Assembly: GCF_019112545.1 (NCBI RefSeq)
Contig: NW_025064887.1
Span: 1,160,524-1,224,523, forward strand
DNA: 64,000 nucleotides
Reading direction: 5' to 3'
Source of the DNA: Guyanagaster necrorhizus
Lineage: Eukaryota > Basidiomycota > Agaricomycetes > Agaricales > Physalacriaceae
Shown: in pieces, positions 20,684 through 33,149 of the stretch
Layout: every line of letters starts with the position of its first letter
How positions within the stretch are numbered: the first letter of the stretch is position 1
Program-made: the position numbers and the translations under genes
The notes under the pieces: generated by a model
The model's database searches: none
Seen by the model: only the letters and a program-made list of their open reading frames with translations
What the model was told of the DNA's origin: nothing

Positions 20684-23069
20684 TTACGACGTTCCTGGGG
20701 GAGTAGCCTTTTCTACATCCCGATTCTCAGTCTTCTTCTTCTCCGAAGGTGCCTGGAGGGCATAGGTCTCGTCAACAACCCCGACCATCTCCACTTCTTG
20801 CATGAGTAGGCTGAACAAAAACCCAGCACCAGAAATCCCGACCATGGTCTGCCATACGACCTTCATACTTTTAGCAAAGGCGACCCTGACTTCTGTTTGC
20901 AAAGGTTCGGCTAACGAAGGGATGTTGGGAATGGCGGCGTATGCGATCTCACGGCCGGCCGGGAATGTGGCGAGGTAGGTAGCAGGGAGGTTGATTTTAA
21001 GTTTGTTCTACAGTAATCATGAATCAGCATAAGGATGAACAAAGACTCAATGACACTTACCTGGAGAATAGTACTTCCAATGGTTATACCCCAGGTCTGT
21101 GTAAATGCACGGGTGAACGCGAAAAGTGCCAAGGCAGAAGCTGTTCGACTGATAGGCTGAGGTGCCAGTAGCGGAAAGACGGGCGCAGAGTACTGAATCA
21201 AAAGGTCAGTACATGGTCGACGAGAGTAACGATGACACCAAACATACCACCAGACCAAGTCCAGCACTGGCAACCAGCTGATAGCCGACCCACTTCCCGG
21301 TTGAAGTATCCTCCTTGAGCAAACTAAGCAGTCCGAACCCGATCATAACCAGTGCCCACCCAGCCCAGTTGACCGGTCGGTATTTTCCTGTTATAGCAAC
21401 AATGAAACCAGAGGAGAGAGCAAATGGCGCTATGATCAACGCGCTGGGCAGGAATTGGACTGCGGAACGGATGGGGGAGGCGGCAAATGAGGATTGGAAG
21501 AACACAGGTAAGTAGTACAGGACGGCTGTGAAGGTTTGGTGTTTGGTCAACGACCGATATAAGACAGAAATGCCGACAGCTTACAGATACTCGCGATGCC
21601 GTGCATGGCAGTCATTAAAATGCTAATTTCAAAGAGTAAGTCCACGCCTCATCGAGAAAAAAAGGGATACTAACGCGCTTAGGGTGGTACGGTTCTTGAG
21701 AAGGTCTGAAGGAACAGTCGGTTTGGCTGGAACCTTAACCTCATACCAGGCGAATGCACCAAGAAGAGCGAAGCCGATAATGAGAGGTGCCAACACATGC
21801 TTATCAGTCCAATGGTAGCGAATGCCTCCCCAGGTCAAGCCGATGATAGCCAAAGTAGTGCCGCAGATGACAATGAGATTTCCGCTGTAAGATACTTTTC
21901 AGTGAACGACTGAATCGATCACATTATAAATACTTACAACCAGTCAACCTTGTTCAGTTTTTCTTTTACCGTGCCCGGTGGAGTGCGCACGTTCAAGAAG
22001 AAAAATACGAGGACGAAGGCACAACCAGTAAGGGGCAAATTGAGGTCTACGCATTGGTTAGTGAGAACAGTATCCTTTCATACACAGGACTGCGCTCACA
22101 GAAGAGCCACCTCCAAGCCTTCTTTCCCTTGGAAGAAAGAGCACCACCCTATGATCGGAAGGTTACAGAGTTTAATAAAAGGTTTATCGCTTGACATACG
22201 ATAGGTGGGGCGATTGCCTGTGAGATGCTCCGTAAGTCTGCATATCACATTCATACCACCAATAGAACTTACCGAGGCAAATGACCAAGTCAGACCGATC
22301 ATACCTTGGTATGTTCCCCGTTCCGAGAGTGCGACCAGATCAGAAATCAAGATCTCTACAAGATTGATGATTCCACCACCACCAAGACCCTGGACGGCTG
22401 TCAAGTTCTTAGTAAGGTGACAATGCCCCAGGAATCGACATACTTCGTGCACCGATCATCATGTTCTGAAATTCACAGAATAAGTATACATCGGTGACCC
22501 ACAGATTATCACAAACCATATTCTGGGCTGCCCCAGCTAAAGCGCTGCCCAAAGCGAAGAGTGCAATCGAAACCAACATAACAGGTTTTCTGCACATGAG
22601 AGATCAGAGAGGATTTAGAGACGTCCTATGAGATGCAATTCACCTGCCAAAGGCATCCGACAAACTGCCACTGAGAGGCATGATGGCTGTACTAGAGAGA
22701 GCGTATGCAGATCCAACCTGCAAATTTGCGGAAAACGATTAGATATCGGACGATATGAATGGCTGAAAATAACATGGTACTTACCCAAACATAATTGCCT
22801 TTGACATCATTCAAAGCATCGGCAATCGTCGGTAGGGCCGTTCCCACAGACGTCAAATCCAGAGCACTCAAGAAAATCGAAACGATCATGGCCACGAAAC
22901 TGAGCCAAAAGTCTCGACCTTTCTTGACCGATTCGATACCCTTGGGTTCTTCAGGTCTCTTCTCGCTGACACTCTCAGGGACCTGTAGAGTCTCTGTTAC
23001 AGACTCCGTAGGAGAAGGGCGCGCATACAGCGCCAAATCGTCCTGTTGAGGCGTCGTGGTTGAGGGCAT
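20684..23069 (-). CDS. MFS transporter, drug:H+ antiporter type with about 14 membrane segments
   Basis: Plasma-membrane efflux pump of the DHA2-like group. I place the start at ATG 23069 (MPSTTTPQQDDLALY); the open frame runs 34 codons further up only through a TTG. After a Ser/Glu-rich cytosolic leader come WLSFVAMIVSIFLSALDLTS (TM1), ALPTIADALN, GSAYALSSTAIMPLSG with motif A (GSLSDAFGRKPVM), then VQGLGGGGIINLVEILISD, WSFAS...SISQAIAPPIGGAL (motif C, which marks antiporters), KAWRWLFYLNLP, and the second half (IVICGTTLAIIGLTWGG, LIIGFALLGAFAWYEV, ALIIAPFALSSGFIVAI, TWGITIGSTILQ). It ends with a Lys/Glu-rich tail at 20684. About ten introns. Its 5' end faces the FAD monooxygenase across 1.5 kb. 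Substrate not predictable. Confidence 0.88.
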
Positions 23070-24579
23070 GGCTGGGCTGAGAAGTGACGATGAAGGAAGA
23101 TGCCAATCATCGCGGGGGTTATAACCTCTGGGATTAATTGTTCTTGACGAATTTACCGACTCGGAGTCCAAATTCTGTTAATTTCTTGCAAATTGGATTT
23201 TAGCAACATTACCCGGGGCTGCCAGGTAAGCTGGCAGCTGGTGCTTCTTCTGAAGAGTCTGAATTGTCGGGTAGCATAACTACGTTTCCCATACTTTGGT
23301 AACTGATAGAGGTGCCTGGTGCGATATGGTAGTAATAACGCTTCGCTTATAGGCCCTCAGTACAATCCGACTCGGTTTGACAATGACTGATGTGCCTAGG
23401 TGTAAAAATCAGGTGTATATTTCCATGATAACGTGCTAGTTGTTTGTAGAAGATAACCACTCACACATGAAAAAAAGGGACAACAATTAAAGGCCGCTGC
23501 TGCGACTGAGTGGCAGACGTCGCTTGTAAGACTATGTTTGTCAGAGCAGGGTAGATCTTCGTACATAACGTTCCACACTTACGAAAGAAGATATTTACGT
23601 ATTTACCGCCGGTCCGACTGGTCTCGGAATTACTTTCCCGGGCCGGGACCGAAGATCTGTGATCGTTTTGATTTTGACTTGTACTTTCTGACCGGCGCCT
23701 TCGCCGAGCCTCGAGTTGGGTACAAAAACTGAATGGTGGGCTTTTGTTGCCTTCCCACTTCATCTCAAGCCTGGCAGCTTTCCGATGTCGGCCTGACGCC
23801 AGGTCCTTATCAGAATGATTACAGACAGTGACAATGCCTTGGCTTTCACGAGTAAGTGCGCAAACTTTTGTATGCGGCATAACAAGCTTTTACAACCACA
23901 GCTCTTACTTTCTTCAGGCCGCTGCGTCGACGTGCCAAGTGTTTTGGGTAGAACTTGGCCCTTAAACCGCTGTTCATAAGGGGTACGTCGATTCTAACTT
24001 TGATCGCCAAAATATTCATTGTGCTATACCCGGGGCATCTTCAGCAATCAATCGAATCATAATTATTGATTTCGGGAGGCCATGATCTGATGCAAAGTGC
24101 GAAAATTTCCTCTTTCATGCCAGCAGTTGACAATCTGAGGCTGTACCAATTGAAATGTGTCCCTTTTTCTCAAGTTTTTCTTCATCTGTTCCTGGTTCGA
24201 CTTCGGTAAACAGCTAAACATGTTCGGGAGCTTTACACCAAAAATTGCTTAGAGTCTACGCAGGTCTTCATATCTGCTTAGATACTGGCAACTTTTGAAT
24301 GCTGTCTGTGACACGTCAATCCAGCGTTTACTTGCGTCCCCGCCCTGTTTCTGCAGGTCCCAGTATTGCGGCCGCGGGCTTCTGCATTCATATCAACAAT
24401 CGTTCTTTTCTATAGGTGGGACAGAGTAGGGTTAAATTATTCGAGCCTAGCCTTTAGAAGACGTCCCTAACTTCCTCCGGTCTTATCTTCTCCTGCTAGA
24501 CGCTATAAGACAACCTTGAGGATTGGATATCCCTCATATTCATCGAGTTTTCCGATATTCCTTTGCTACACATTCTGCA
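23070..24579. other. divergent intergenic region between the MFS transporter and the FAD monooxygenase
   Basis: About 1.5 kb. One minus-strand open frame of 139 codons (23461-23880, ATG start) has a basic, Ser/Arg-rich middle (EARRRRRSESTSQNQ), but I see no family signature or splice support. The region should contain the promoters of both flanking genes. No repeat recognised. Confidence 0.4.
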
Positions 24580-26776
24580 ATGTCCACGACCGAATCCCAA
24601 ACGGTGCTGATTGTATGTGCTCGTCTTTCATAGTCGTCTCCCTCTTTTTAATGCACTATCTTAGTCGGGTGCCGGACCTTGTGGCCTTGTCACAGCCCTA
24701 TCCCTTGTTCAAAATGGAATTTCTGTGCGAGTAGTCGATAAAATTTCCAAATTTCAAGTGGGGCAACGTGGTGCAGCGCTCTCTGTGAGTAGCCCAGTAG
24801 GTTACTCAGATATCATGAACTCATCACGACTTAGCCGCGAACGTTGGAACATTACAAACTTCTGGGGGTCCTAGAAGACATACAGAAGGCCGGCCCCATA
24901 ATGCATTCGTTGATTTTATATGACGAAGACGGGGTCACGCACAAGAGGGAAATGCCCATGTTCCCGGTTGAAGACAATACGCCAGCCAATCCTTACGTTG
25001 GTTCCTTACGTCGCTAATCGTATATCTACTTCACTAACATTGTCATAGGGTAATGTTCTGATCATCGGCCAGGACCGTCATGAAGCCATTCTCCGACAAC
25101 ATTTGGCCAAGTACGATGTCCACGTTGAGCTCGGTACTGAACTTCTATCGTTTGAGCAATCGGAAGACCATGTCACAGCGACGCTTTCCAAGACGGTCGA
25201 CGGAAAGAAGATAGAGGAAACAGCGGAATTCAAATGGCTGGTTGGTGCCGACGGTGCTTCTAGCATGGTACGAAAAACCCTGGGTTTGAGTTTCCTGGGC
25301 GAATCCCGGCAAGCAGAGAACTTTGTCATCGGCGACATCTACGTTAAGGATCTAGAGAAGAAACTGGACCGGAAGGTGAAATAAGGCTTCAACCCCATTA
25401 TATTAACCGGTTATTGACTCGTGTCTCCCACCTTTAGATCTGGCACGTATGGGGTGACGCTTCGAAAAAGATGTAGGTCCATTTTTAAATATTCTCATGG
25501 CCTGTTCTTGAACACTGCCTTAGGGCGAGTCTGCGGCCCTATGAGATCCCCAATGACGATAGGTGTTACTACCTTGGTGGTGGTGTTGAAGCCGATCCCG
25601 ATTTAATGGTATCCAGTCGAGAAGAGTTCATCAAATCTTTCTACGAAATCAGTGGTCGTACAGACATCGACTTTGGTGACCTCATCTATCTGCGACCCTA
25701 TAGGTGAGACTGTAAACCTGTCCTGAACGTCGACGTTCACTCACCAATGAACTAGACCAAACGTTCGTATGGTAGATAAATTCGGCTGTGGACGAGTCTA
25801 TGTTGCCGGAGGTATGATTATTAAAGCAAACAGATAAATTTCCCTTGACCCATGGTTCATAGATGCTTCTCATGTTCACAGTCCCACCGGAGCCCAAGTA
25901 CGTTTCTATGACCATTGTTGAAGAAGAAAACCCCTGACATATTCCTCATTCTCCAGGGCATGAACACTGGTGTACAAGATTGTGTAAGCTATCTCAATAG
26001 TTGCAACCGAGTTTCCTTACTAACACCATCTGAAGCTGAATTTAGCATGGAAGTTGGCCATGACAGAGAAAGGTCTTGCTTCCAAGGCGCTTCTCGACTC
26101 TTACACCCATGAGCGCCTGCCCGTCGTTGCTTCCATGCTCGACAAGACCTCTGCACTTCTCCACAAGACGTTCGCGCGCACGCCAGATAACTTCGATGGT
26201 TGGAAGCGAGGCTACGAGTTGCGCCAATTCGGTGTCAACTACCGCGGAAGTCCCATTATTGTCGATGAAACACAAGCCGACTGCAGTGAGGAGGTCGATC
26301 CCTACCGTTCCGGAAACGATGGTACCGTTCGAGGTGGGGACCGTGCTCCCGACGCTCCGGGGCTGATATCGCTTGGGCAGCCAGCAGACAAGTACTCGTC
26401 CACGCTGTTCGATGTGTTTGGAGCTACTCACCACACCCTCCTTCTCTTCTCTAATGAAAAGGAGAAGCAGACCGCTATCCTTGACTCTGTCAAGCAGTAT
26501 CCAACGCACATATTAAAGCGTGTCGTCATTCTTTCGGAGAACACTGAAGTCAAATCCAGCGATCTTCCCGCCGAGCTTGTATTCAAGGACAAAGACGGAT
26601 ATGCTTACCAGAACTACGCGATCAAGAGCAGGGATTTGGACACCATAATCGTCCGGCCGGATGGTGTTATTGGTGCTCTGGTCAACGGGGTAGTCGGTCT
26701 GAAGGCTTACTTTGACGTGGTATTTTCCTCCGATGCAGAGAAAGTGGCGGCATCGCTGATGGCTTTGACTGTGTAA
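24580..26776 (+). CDS. FAD-dependent aromatic-ring monooxygenase (phenol hydroxylase-like)
   Basis: Flavoprotein of the FAD-binding-3 group, which hydroxylates phenolic rings with NAD(P)H and O2. Start ATG 24580 (MSTTESQTVLI). The nucleotide-binding GAGPCGLVTALSLVQNGI lies at residues 13-30, directly after intron 1. Then come SPRTLEHYKLLGVLE, the DG motif (WLVGADGASSMVRKTLG) and the GD motif (RVYVAG|DASHVHSPTGAQG|MNTGVQD), split by introns. The C-terminal part (YSSTLFDVFGATHHTLLLFS ... LDTIIVRPDGVIGALV) is the thioredoxin-like domain seen in phenol 2-monooxygenases. TAA at 26774-26776. The exons between 25380 and 26050 are short and their borders are less certain. Divergent to an MFS efflux pump, which suggests handling of a toxic phenolic or a metabolite (inference). 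Confidence 0.87.
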
Positions 26777-27597
26777 AGGTTTGTGGAACTTGGAAGAGAA
26801 ACGAGCGCCTAGTAGACATAGACATGTAGATTAATTTCTAATTCAATTCTTCTCTGACTACCACGGGTCGTTCGGAAATCTGGAAGCGCCGAATGTAATA
26901 TATGGAATATGGGTGATATATAATGGCCGATCGAGTCGATGCTAGTAGTGAGCCACTGAAAGGCCGTAGACTTGACGACGCGATGGCTCATCTGTTGCAC
27001 AATATTTCTCGGGGCTGGAATATTTTTGCCGTGTCTCGTGCTGGAAACGGGCGGTCCTCGACCATGTGACATACTTCGCGGATCTTGTAGCGCAAAACAA
27101 TATGCTACTCTCTAGTACAAACTGCCCCTTGACCTCATGGATTTTGTCACAAGAAACACATCCTATACATGGAAGAAAATTTTGGCGGTCGCCTGACTTT
27201 TATTCAGTAATAACGGAACGGGAGGAAGCTGATCAAAAGCGCTTTAATCGCGTATTCTGTTACTATAGTCCGAATGGCCGATATAATCAGAATGGGAGCC
27301 TTCGTCGTAAACGCCGCCAACAGGAGTTACGCCAGATTACGTCCGAGTTGAAAGAAAATGCATGAATTTCACAAATGCAGCGTTTCTTCGATGGCAGGAT
27401 GCAGAACGCGCTGATTATCTTTCGATCAAAGCGGTGAAAAATTGAGATCCGAACCCGGGCCGAGAAAAACAAGAGCATCTTCCGGCAGTGGATCCCGAAC
27501 CATTCCTTCATCGCTCTATATAAAACGCCCAGGCGGTTTCTTCCATCCTTCCTTCAGAACTCGCCCATTTTGTTAATATCTTTATTTTTCATCAAGC
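26777..27597. other. intergenic gap, includes arginase promoter
   Basis: 820 bases between the monooxygenase stop and the arginase start. Short open frames on both strands are not convincing. A TATA-like string (ctctatataaaacgcc near 27513) lies about 80 bases before the arginase ATG and is a plausible core promoter. Confidence 0.45.
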
Positions 27598-29006
27598 ATG
27601 TCCCCAATCAAGTCGCCTTTTCTCAAGGAGCCTCAGACTGTTGCAGTACGTGCTAGGGGCTACAAAAATTTTCATCATTCTCACATGTTAATCTTTGCAG
27701 ATAATCGGATGTCCATTCAGGTATGAAATTCTCGTTATCTGATAGAGAAACCACTGAAAAGAACGATCTTATAGTGCTGGACAGGTGAGGACCAATCAAA
27801 AGTCGCCGTTCCGGTTCTGAATCGCAGACACAGCAAAGACTGGGTGTTGACAAGGGCCCCATTCACTTGGTTGAGGCCGGGCTTACGGACCAGCTAGCTG
27901 AGCTAGGCTGGCGAGTTACCTTTGATGGACACCATCAGTTCGAAGAGCTCAGCGTGACAGATGATCCACCCATCGGAAAACTGCGAAACCCCAGGTTTGT
28001 TTCGCGCGTCAATGAATCTGTAGCCAAAGTTGTCGGTGGGCACGCCGCTCGGGGCGAGTTACCACTGACCCTCGGTGGTGATCATTCGCTCGTATGTTTT
28101 CTGTTTACGCGCTAGTTCCGTCTTCTCATGCATATCGCGATAGGCTATGGGTACGATTTCCGGAACGTTGGGGTGCGTTGCCGGTGCTACCGTAATGGCG
28201 ATTATTCTCATAGTGGCTTTAGTACCTATCCGAATGCATGCGTTATCTGGATTGACGCTCATACTGACATCAACACTCCGGAGACCACAGATTCGGGTGC
28301 GTAGTTAGCTCGTCGAAATCTAATACCACGTCATGGGGTTGTTCAAGGTAACCTCCACGGTATGCCCGTGTCCTTCCTCCTCGGCTTGGGAGCCAAGGTT
28401 CCCGAGTTCGGTTGGATCAAGCCTCTGTTGAAGGCCGAGCGTTTGGTATACATCGGTTTGCGCGACATTGATGCCGGAGAGAAACGCATCTTGAGAGAGA
28501 ACAAGATCAAGGCGTTCAGTATGCACGAGGTGGATAAGTATGGTATTGGGAAAGTTGTTGAGATGGCATTAGACCATGTTAATCCAAATAGGGATCTGCC
28601 GGTTCACCTCAGCTTCGATATAGATGCTTTGGATCCTTCGGTTGCCCCATCTACTGGAACTCCGGTAAGAAGAAAGCTCACTTGGAGGGGAATAATCGCT
28701 TAGTACCGCTGGTTAGGTTCGTGGAGGACTTACCTTCAGAGAAGGACATTACATCTGTGAGGCTGTTTATGAAACGGGACTGCTCGTTGCTCTGGATTTG
28801 GTGGTGAGTTCTCTATTGCCATGCATTTTTAGAACAACAATTCACGGCCTACTGCAGGAGGTGAATCCGCATCTCGAGGACGAATTTAGCGTGAACAAGA
28901 CCGTGACAGTCGGTTGTTCCCTAGTCCGTGCAGCTCTTGGTAAGCGATCTCTTGTATTCATATAAGTTCGAGTTTACCTGGTGGATCAGGCGAGACGTTG
29001 CTGTGA
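27598..29006 (+). CDS. CAR1: Arginase
   Basis: Manganese enzyme that splits arginine into ornithine and urea. ATG 27598 (MSPIKSPFLKEPQTVA) follows a TATA-like element. The first exons are tiny: 27598-27645, 27701-27720 (20 nt) and 27775-27784 (10 nt), together giving AIIGCPFSAGQ. The next exon brings RLGVDKGPIHLVEAGL and the metal site LTLGGDHSLAMGTISGTLG; the following gives VIWIDAHTDINTPETTDSGN (metal ligands D-x-H-x-D, with Thr at a place where Ala is usual), LHGMPVSFLLG, and LSFDIDALDPSVAPSTGTPV (third metal site). Then comes RGGLTFREGHYICEAV and the end ALGETLL with TGA at 29004-29006. All introns are GT-AG. Same strand as the monooxygenase and aminotransferase, but spaced too far for any coupling. 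Confidence 0.93.
27701..27784 (+). other. Two arginase microexons (20 and 10 nt)
   Basis: Bases 27701-27720 are flanked by TTGCAG and GTATGA; bases 27775-27784 (TGCTGGACAG) by TTATAG and GTGAGG. Joined in frame they give IIGCPFS-AGQ, the strongly conserved N-terminal arginase motif, with the serine codon split between them. Confidence 0.8.
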
Positions 29007-30502
29007 TAATATCATAGATGTGGAGGTAGGCGCCCTACTACCAGCTACCAGCCTCTGGACCTTTATTCGAATGCATGTATCGGAGTAGCTATCACGTTTG
29101 TTCACGAATCCATCAAAGCATTCGTTTGTACGAGCTACTTATCCAAATGATTAGTTATTTTTGCGCCGCTCCACAGATCAGTGTTCGCATGAGCCCGAGG
29201 CGCAGGGACTTGAAAAGTCCGTACTCAGTGGTTGACCAGAACTCTGATATGATCTCCAAGTTAAGCTCCTTCATGGTTAGATTTAGTATCCACCGCACTT
29301 GGAAGCAGCAACTCACTTGGAAGTGTTAACAATCACTACCCAGTTTCCGGGATCGTTCCACGGCATGCTTGTTCTCTAACGGTACCGAATAGTCTCTGGG
29401 AACTTGGGCGGTCAATCCCCGCAGAGGTGGCAATACTGATTGAAGCTCCGCTCAAGCAAGACGGCACCGTTTTGAGTGGTTGTGTTCTTTTACTCTGTTT
29501 CGACCAACTTGCACTCTCCAAATCTCAAGCATTGGTTCTCTTCACAAGAAATGTTGGTTTTCGCGTGTAAAAGCCACTTTATCGTCGTTGAACGTTGAAA
29601 TTTTGACTAATGAAAAGTCTATGACCATGTGCTACATGCGTACGCTAACGGTCTTTCTGGTTCAACTTACACATAGAAGGCGCTATGAGTTGCGTTTTCC
29701 TACGTGTCTGACTTTATATCCGCAATGAAGCTCCTTGTAGCACTCTTTTTGGGTTGCCGTCTCAATGAAAATTGCAGTTCGTGCTCAAAGCATTCATAGA
29801 ACTTTGTCAATGCTTGCTTCGACGCACAGTCATCCCACTGTAAAAGGTAGGAAAAATACCTCATTTTCTCACGAAGATGGTTGATAATCGGCGAAGTAGT
29901 TGTTTCATCGTAGGTTTGCTATACCGCATACCCTGTAACCTTCAATTTTTGGAACATCGATGATCAGAGCGCAACATATCACAATCAATAAATGATCATC
30001 TAACAGCGGGAAGGAATATCGGACCTTGGAAAATTTCCGAAGCTTTATTACTTGTACAACGGGTTTCCAAGGTCCAGGGCATTGTCTGGGTAACTTTTCT
30101 TCCCGCCACTGGCGATTAGACCTACCTTTGGCTGAAAGCTGTTCCCTGTTGTGCATGACGACGCACTGGAACCCTCAGAGATCACAGGGTGGACTGCGCC
30201 GGTGATGTCCTGCAGCGCGCTCAAGGCAGGTTCGCCACCCAATCGCGAGCTGGCACATGTGTGGCGAGTAAATTCGGGAAGCCCAGGGCAGTACACGCTG
30301 CGCTGGCCTGCTCTAGTCGAATTCCAGCAAAGACCGGGATATGCCTGTCATGGGATAGTATAGATCAAAAGGCGTGTTTCGCGCGTTACCATGTACTTAA
30401 AATAGACTCATGATATAATAGTCTCCACGCCGCCAGCGTCCCTTTCGATTAACTTAGCGCAAACCCCTCAGCCACCTTTTACTCTAAATTTCACCGTGCA
30501 GT
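29007..30502. other. intergenic region without supported genes
   Basis: About 1.5 kb between arginase and the aminotransferase. Several open frames of 60-85 codons overlap on both strands; the densest spot (minus strand 30048-30296, LGGEPALSALQDITGAVHPV) has no recognisable domain or splice pattern. I make no gene call here. Confidence 0.35.
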
Positions 30503-33070
30503 ATGTCCGTCAGTGCAGAGCATTCCCGACCTGGCACCCCGCGTAACTTTAAAGACATTGTACGTTCCCCTTCGGATTCACAGAAATCGCCCACCATGCC
30601 TATGCACTTTCACCTCCCCCGTGTCCAATCCTTTTCTAATGTCATGGACCAGGTTCGCGATGTTATGAAACACTACAAGCACGAAAAGGAGTCTGAGGCT
30701 CATCGAGTACGTGTCTTGGTCTCAGCGCCGGCGGTCGTCGCTGACGTTTGCTGCCTTTAGATCTTCAGGCAGTCTGCTGGACACAAGGTGAAGGGGGTCT
30801 TGCCCCAGACCATTAATCCAGTACGCCTTTTGCTTTTCCCGAGTCCTAGTCCCTTCATTCCGTGATAGGATGAGGAGACTGTTCCTGGAATCGAGCATCC
30901 AGGTAGTACTGGGGTCATCTATTGCTCCGATCGCGCTATCGCGAATGGCTTCAGCTATGCTGATTCGCACGATTGGGCAAATCTTGGCCAGGGGGCCCCC
31001 GAAGTAGGCCCGATTCCAGACGCGCCGCCTCGACCGACCTCTATTCCCCTTCCTGTAGACTCTCTGGAATACGCCCCGACTACGGGTGTGAAAGGCATGT
31101 GCTATTTCGGCTGTGTACCCGTCCCATCTGACTCTTGTTACTCAGCCCTTCGAGAAGCCGTCGCCAATCTGTATAACGATACATACAGAAAGGGCAAGGC
31201 CAGTCAGTATACTTACGAGAACGTCTGTATCGTCCCGGGCGGTCGCGCAGGTCTCTCTCGTGTTGCGGCGGTCATCGGCGACGTCTATACAGTTGGTTAT
31301 TTTTCTCTTTGATGTCTTTCATCAACATTGATCCCGCTTTGAATCGCCAGTCTTATCAAATACCCGATTACACCGCGTACGATCAGGTCCTGACTGCATT
31401 CAAGAGACTGGTACCAGTGCCCACAGCGTGAGTGGCGCATCTCTGGACCTATGTGCCATCTCGACTGTGACGTGCTAATGTATATCTTTTAAATGTGTTC
31501 TAGTCTGGAATCGTCGGTATGATGTTCATTCTCCTTGGAGCTATATGAGCTCATGGATCTCGTCTCCACAGAACAAGTATAGACTTGATATCGAACAGAC
31601 GAGGGTAGGGTCTCCAGGGTACTCTAAATATGTAATATTAATGGCGGGTTCCTGAATCTAGAAAGATATCCGGACACAAGGCCTGGCCGTAATATTGGCG
31701 TCAAACCCTCGTAATCCTACGGGACAGGTAGCATGCCATTTCATCCTGTTTCATGTATTCACTTGCTCATTCATACGTCTGTTTCAGGTCATCAAGTAAG
31801 CTCTATTGCTATTGTCTTTTATCAACAGGAAGATTCAACGTTCTTCAGGGGAAACGAACTGAAAGAGCTGGTTGGTCTCAGTCACGAAGGGACTACTCTT
31901 ATTCTGGACGAAGTAAGCGTTCTATTTGTAGCACCCCAATGTTCTATTCTTACCTCTGCTGCAGTTCTATTCTTGGTACATCTATTCTGATAACGAAAAA
32001 GATTTGGGAAAGTCCATCTCTTCTGCTGAGTACATTCAAGATGTCAATGAAGTAAGTGGCTGGCTGCTTTCAAATGAAGATGTTTCAGCTAAATATCAAC
32101 GACAGGACCCGATTGTCATCGTGGATGGTCTCACGAAGGTTTGTAGTAAAATTATTGCGGTTATTTTAGGTCTTATTCGAGTATATCTTTAGAACTGGCG
32201 TCTTCCTGGCTGGCGAGTCTGCTGGGTCCTTGGACCCAAAAACTTGGTGACAGCGCTCTCTCAGTCCGGTTCTTTCCTGGACGGGGGCGCCAACCACCCG
32301 TATGTCTACAAGTCTATCGTCTGCCTCAATCGCTAACACCTTTGCGCGTAGAATGCAGCTGGCTGCTATCCCACTCCTCGACCCTGTCCGCGTCAAGGGA
32401 GAGAAGGTTTTTTTTTTTTTACCATACCCATTCGCTTTTTCCATGTTCTCTGACCCCAATTGCGGATAGATCGCCCTCCAAAAACACTTCAAGATGAAAC
32501 GCGACCACGTCCTTGCTCGGCTACACGAGCTTCATCTAGATGTCGCAGTCCCCCCTACGAGCACCTTCTACATCTGGCTTAATCTTGAGAAGCTCCCAGA
32601 ACCGTTGAACAACGGTTTGGTAAGTATAGCTCTGATTTTGTTCTGACTTTGACGGCTCTGATTTTTGATCGAATCTAGACATTCTTCGAGGAGCTGCTCA
32701 AGGAACAAACGATTGTAATTCCTGGCATCTTCTTTGACATCAACCCAGCGCACCGACGCAATCTCTTCAACTCGCCCTGTCATTCGTTCGTTCGTCTCTC
32801 ATTCGGTCCTCCGATCGAAGACTTGGACAAAGGTTGGTTGTCCAGTATCTGCATACTTTAGAAGTATTGAGAATTCTTTACTTAGGGCTCGACGCAATGG
32901 CGCGTGTGTTGAAGAAAGCTAAGAAGGAGGGCATGCACGCCTTCGGCCATAGGTAAGCTTTTGAAGCCAGGTATGTCTCACACCCGGTGCTTACAGTGCG
33001 TTGCAGCTACAAGAAGAGCATCGATGACAGAAGCTCGCCGGTGACACTCAAACGCCTGGAAATAAACTGA
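30503..33070 (+). CDS. PLP-dependent class I aminotransferase
   Basis: Fold-type I aminotransferase of the aspartate/aromatic aminotransferase group; amino-acid specificity cannot be told. ATG 30503 (MSVSAEHSRPGTPRNF). An N-terminal extension of about 90 residues (Ser-rich, then HYKHEKESEAHR) precedes the core: YADSHDWANLGQGAPEVG, ALREAVANLYNDTYRKG, YENVCIVPGGRAGLSRVAAV (cofactor-phosphate region), GLAVILASNPRNPTGQ, TTLILDEFYSWYIY and IVIVDGLTKNWRLPGWRVCW, in which the lysine of LTKNW is the Schiff-base residue and GWR the phosphate contact. The small domain ends FVRLSFGPPIED and a basic tail closes with RLEIN, TGA 33068-33070. An 8-nt exon at 31788-31795 (GTCATCAA) is needed to give TGQ-VIK-GNEL. 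More than twelve exons. Tail to tail with the Drn1-like gene (80 bases). Confidence 0.88.
31788..31795 (+). other. 8-nt microexon of the aminotransferase
   Basis: GTCATCAA lies between TTTCAG and GTAAGC. Upstream exon ends ACG GGA CAG at 31727, downstream exon starts GGGAAACG at 31849, so the junction reads TGQ-VI-KGNELKEL. Without it the frame is lost. Introns on either side are 60 and 53 nt. Confidence 0.75.
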
Positions 33071-33149
33071 GCTATAGTTGCCGAATGGACTCTTGGGGAA
33101 AGAAAGAAAATATAGCACTCTTAGGTTACATACAACGTTACGATAAAGA

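Noticed and set aside
23461..23880. 139-codon minus-strand frame upstream of the MFS gene
   Set aside because: Starts with ATG, but no domain, no splice context and it fills the likely promoter of two divergent genes.
30048..30413. Cluster of open frames on both strands between arginase and aminotransferase
   Set aside because: GC-rich patch with frames in several phases; no recognised motif or splice chain.
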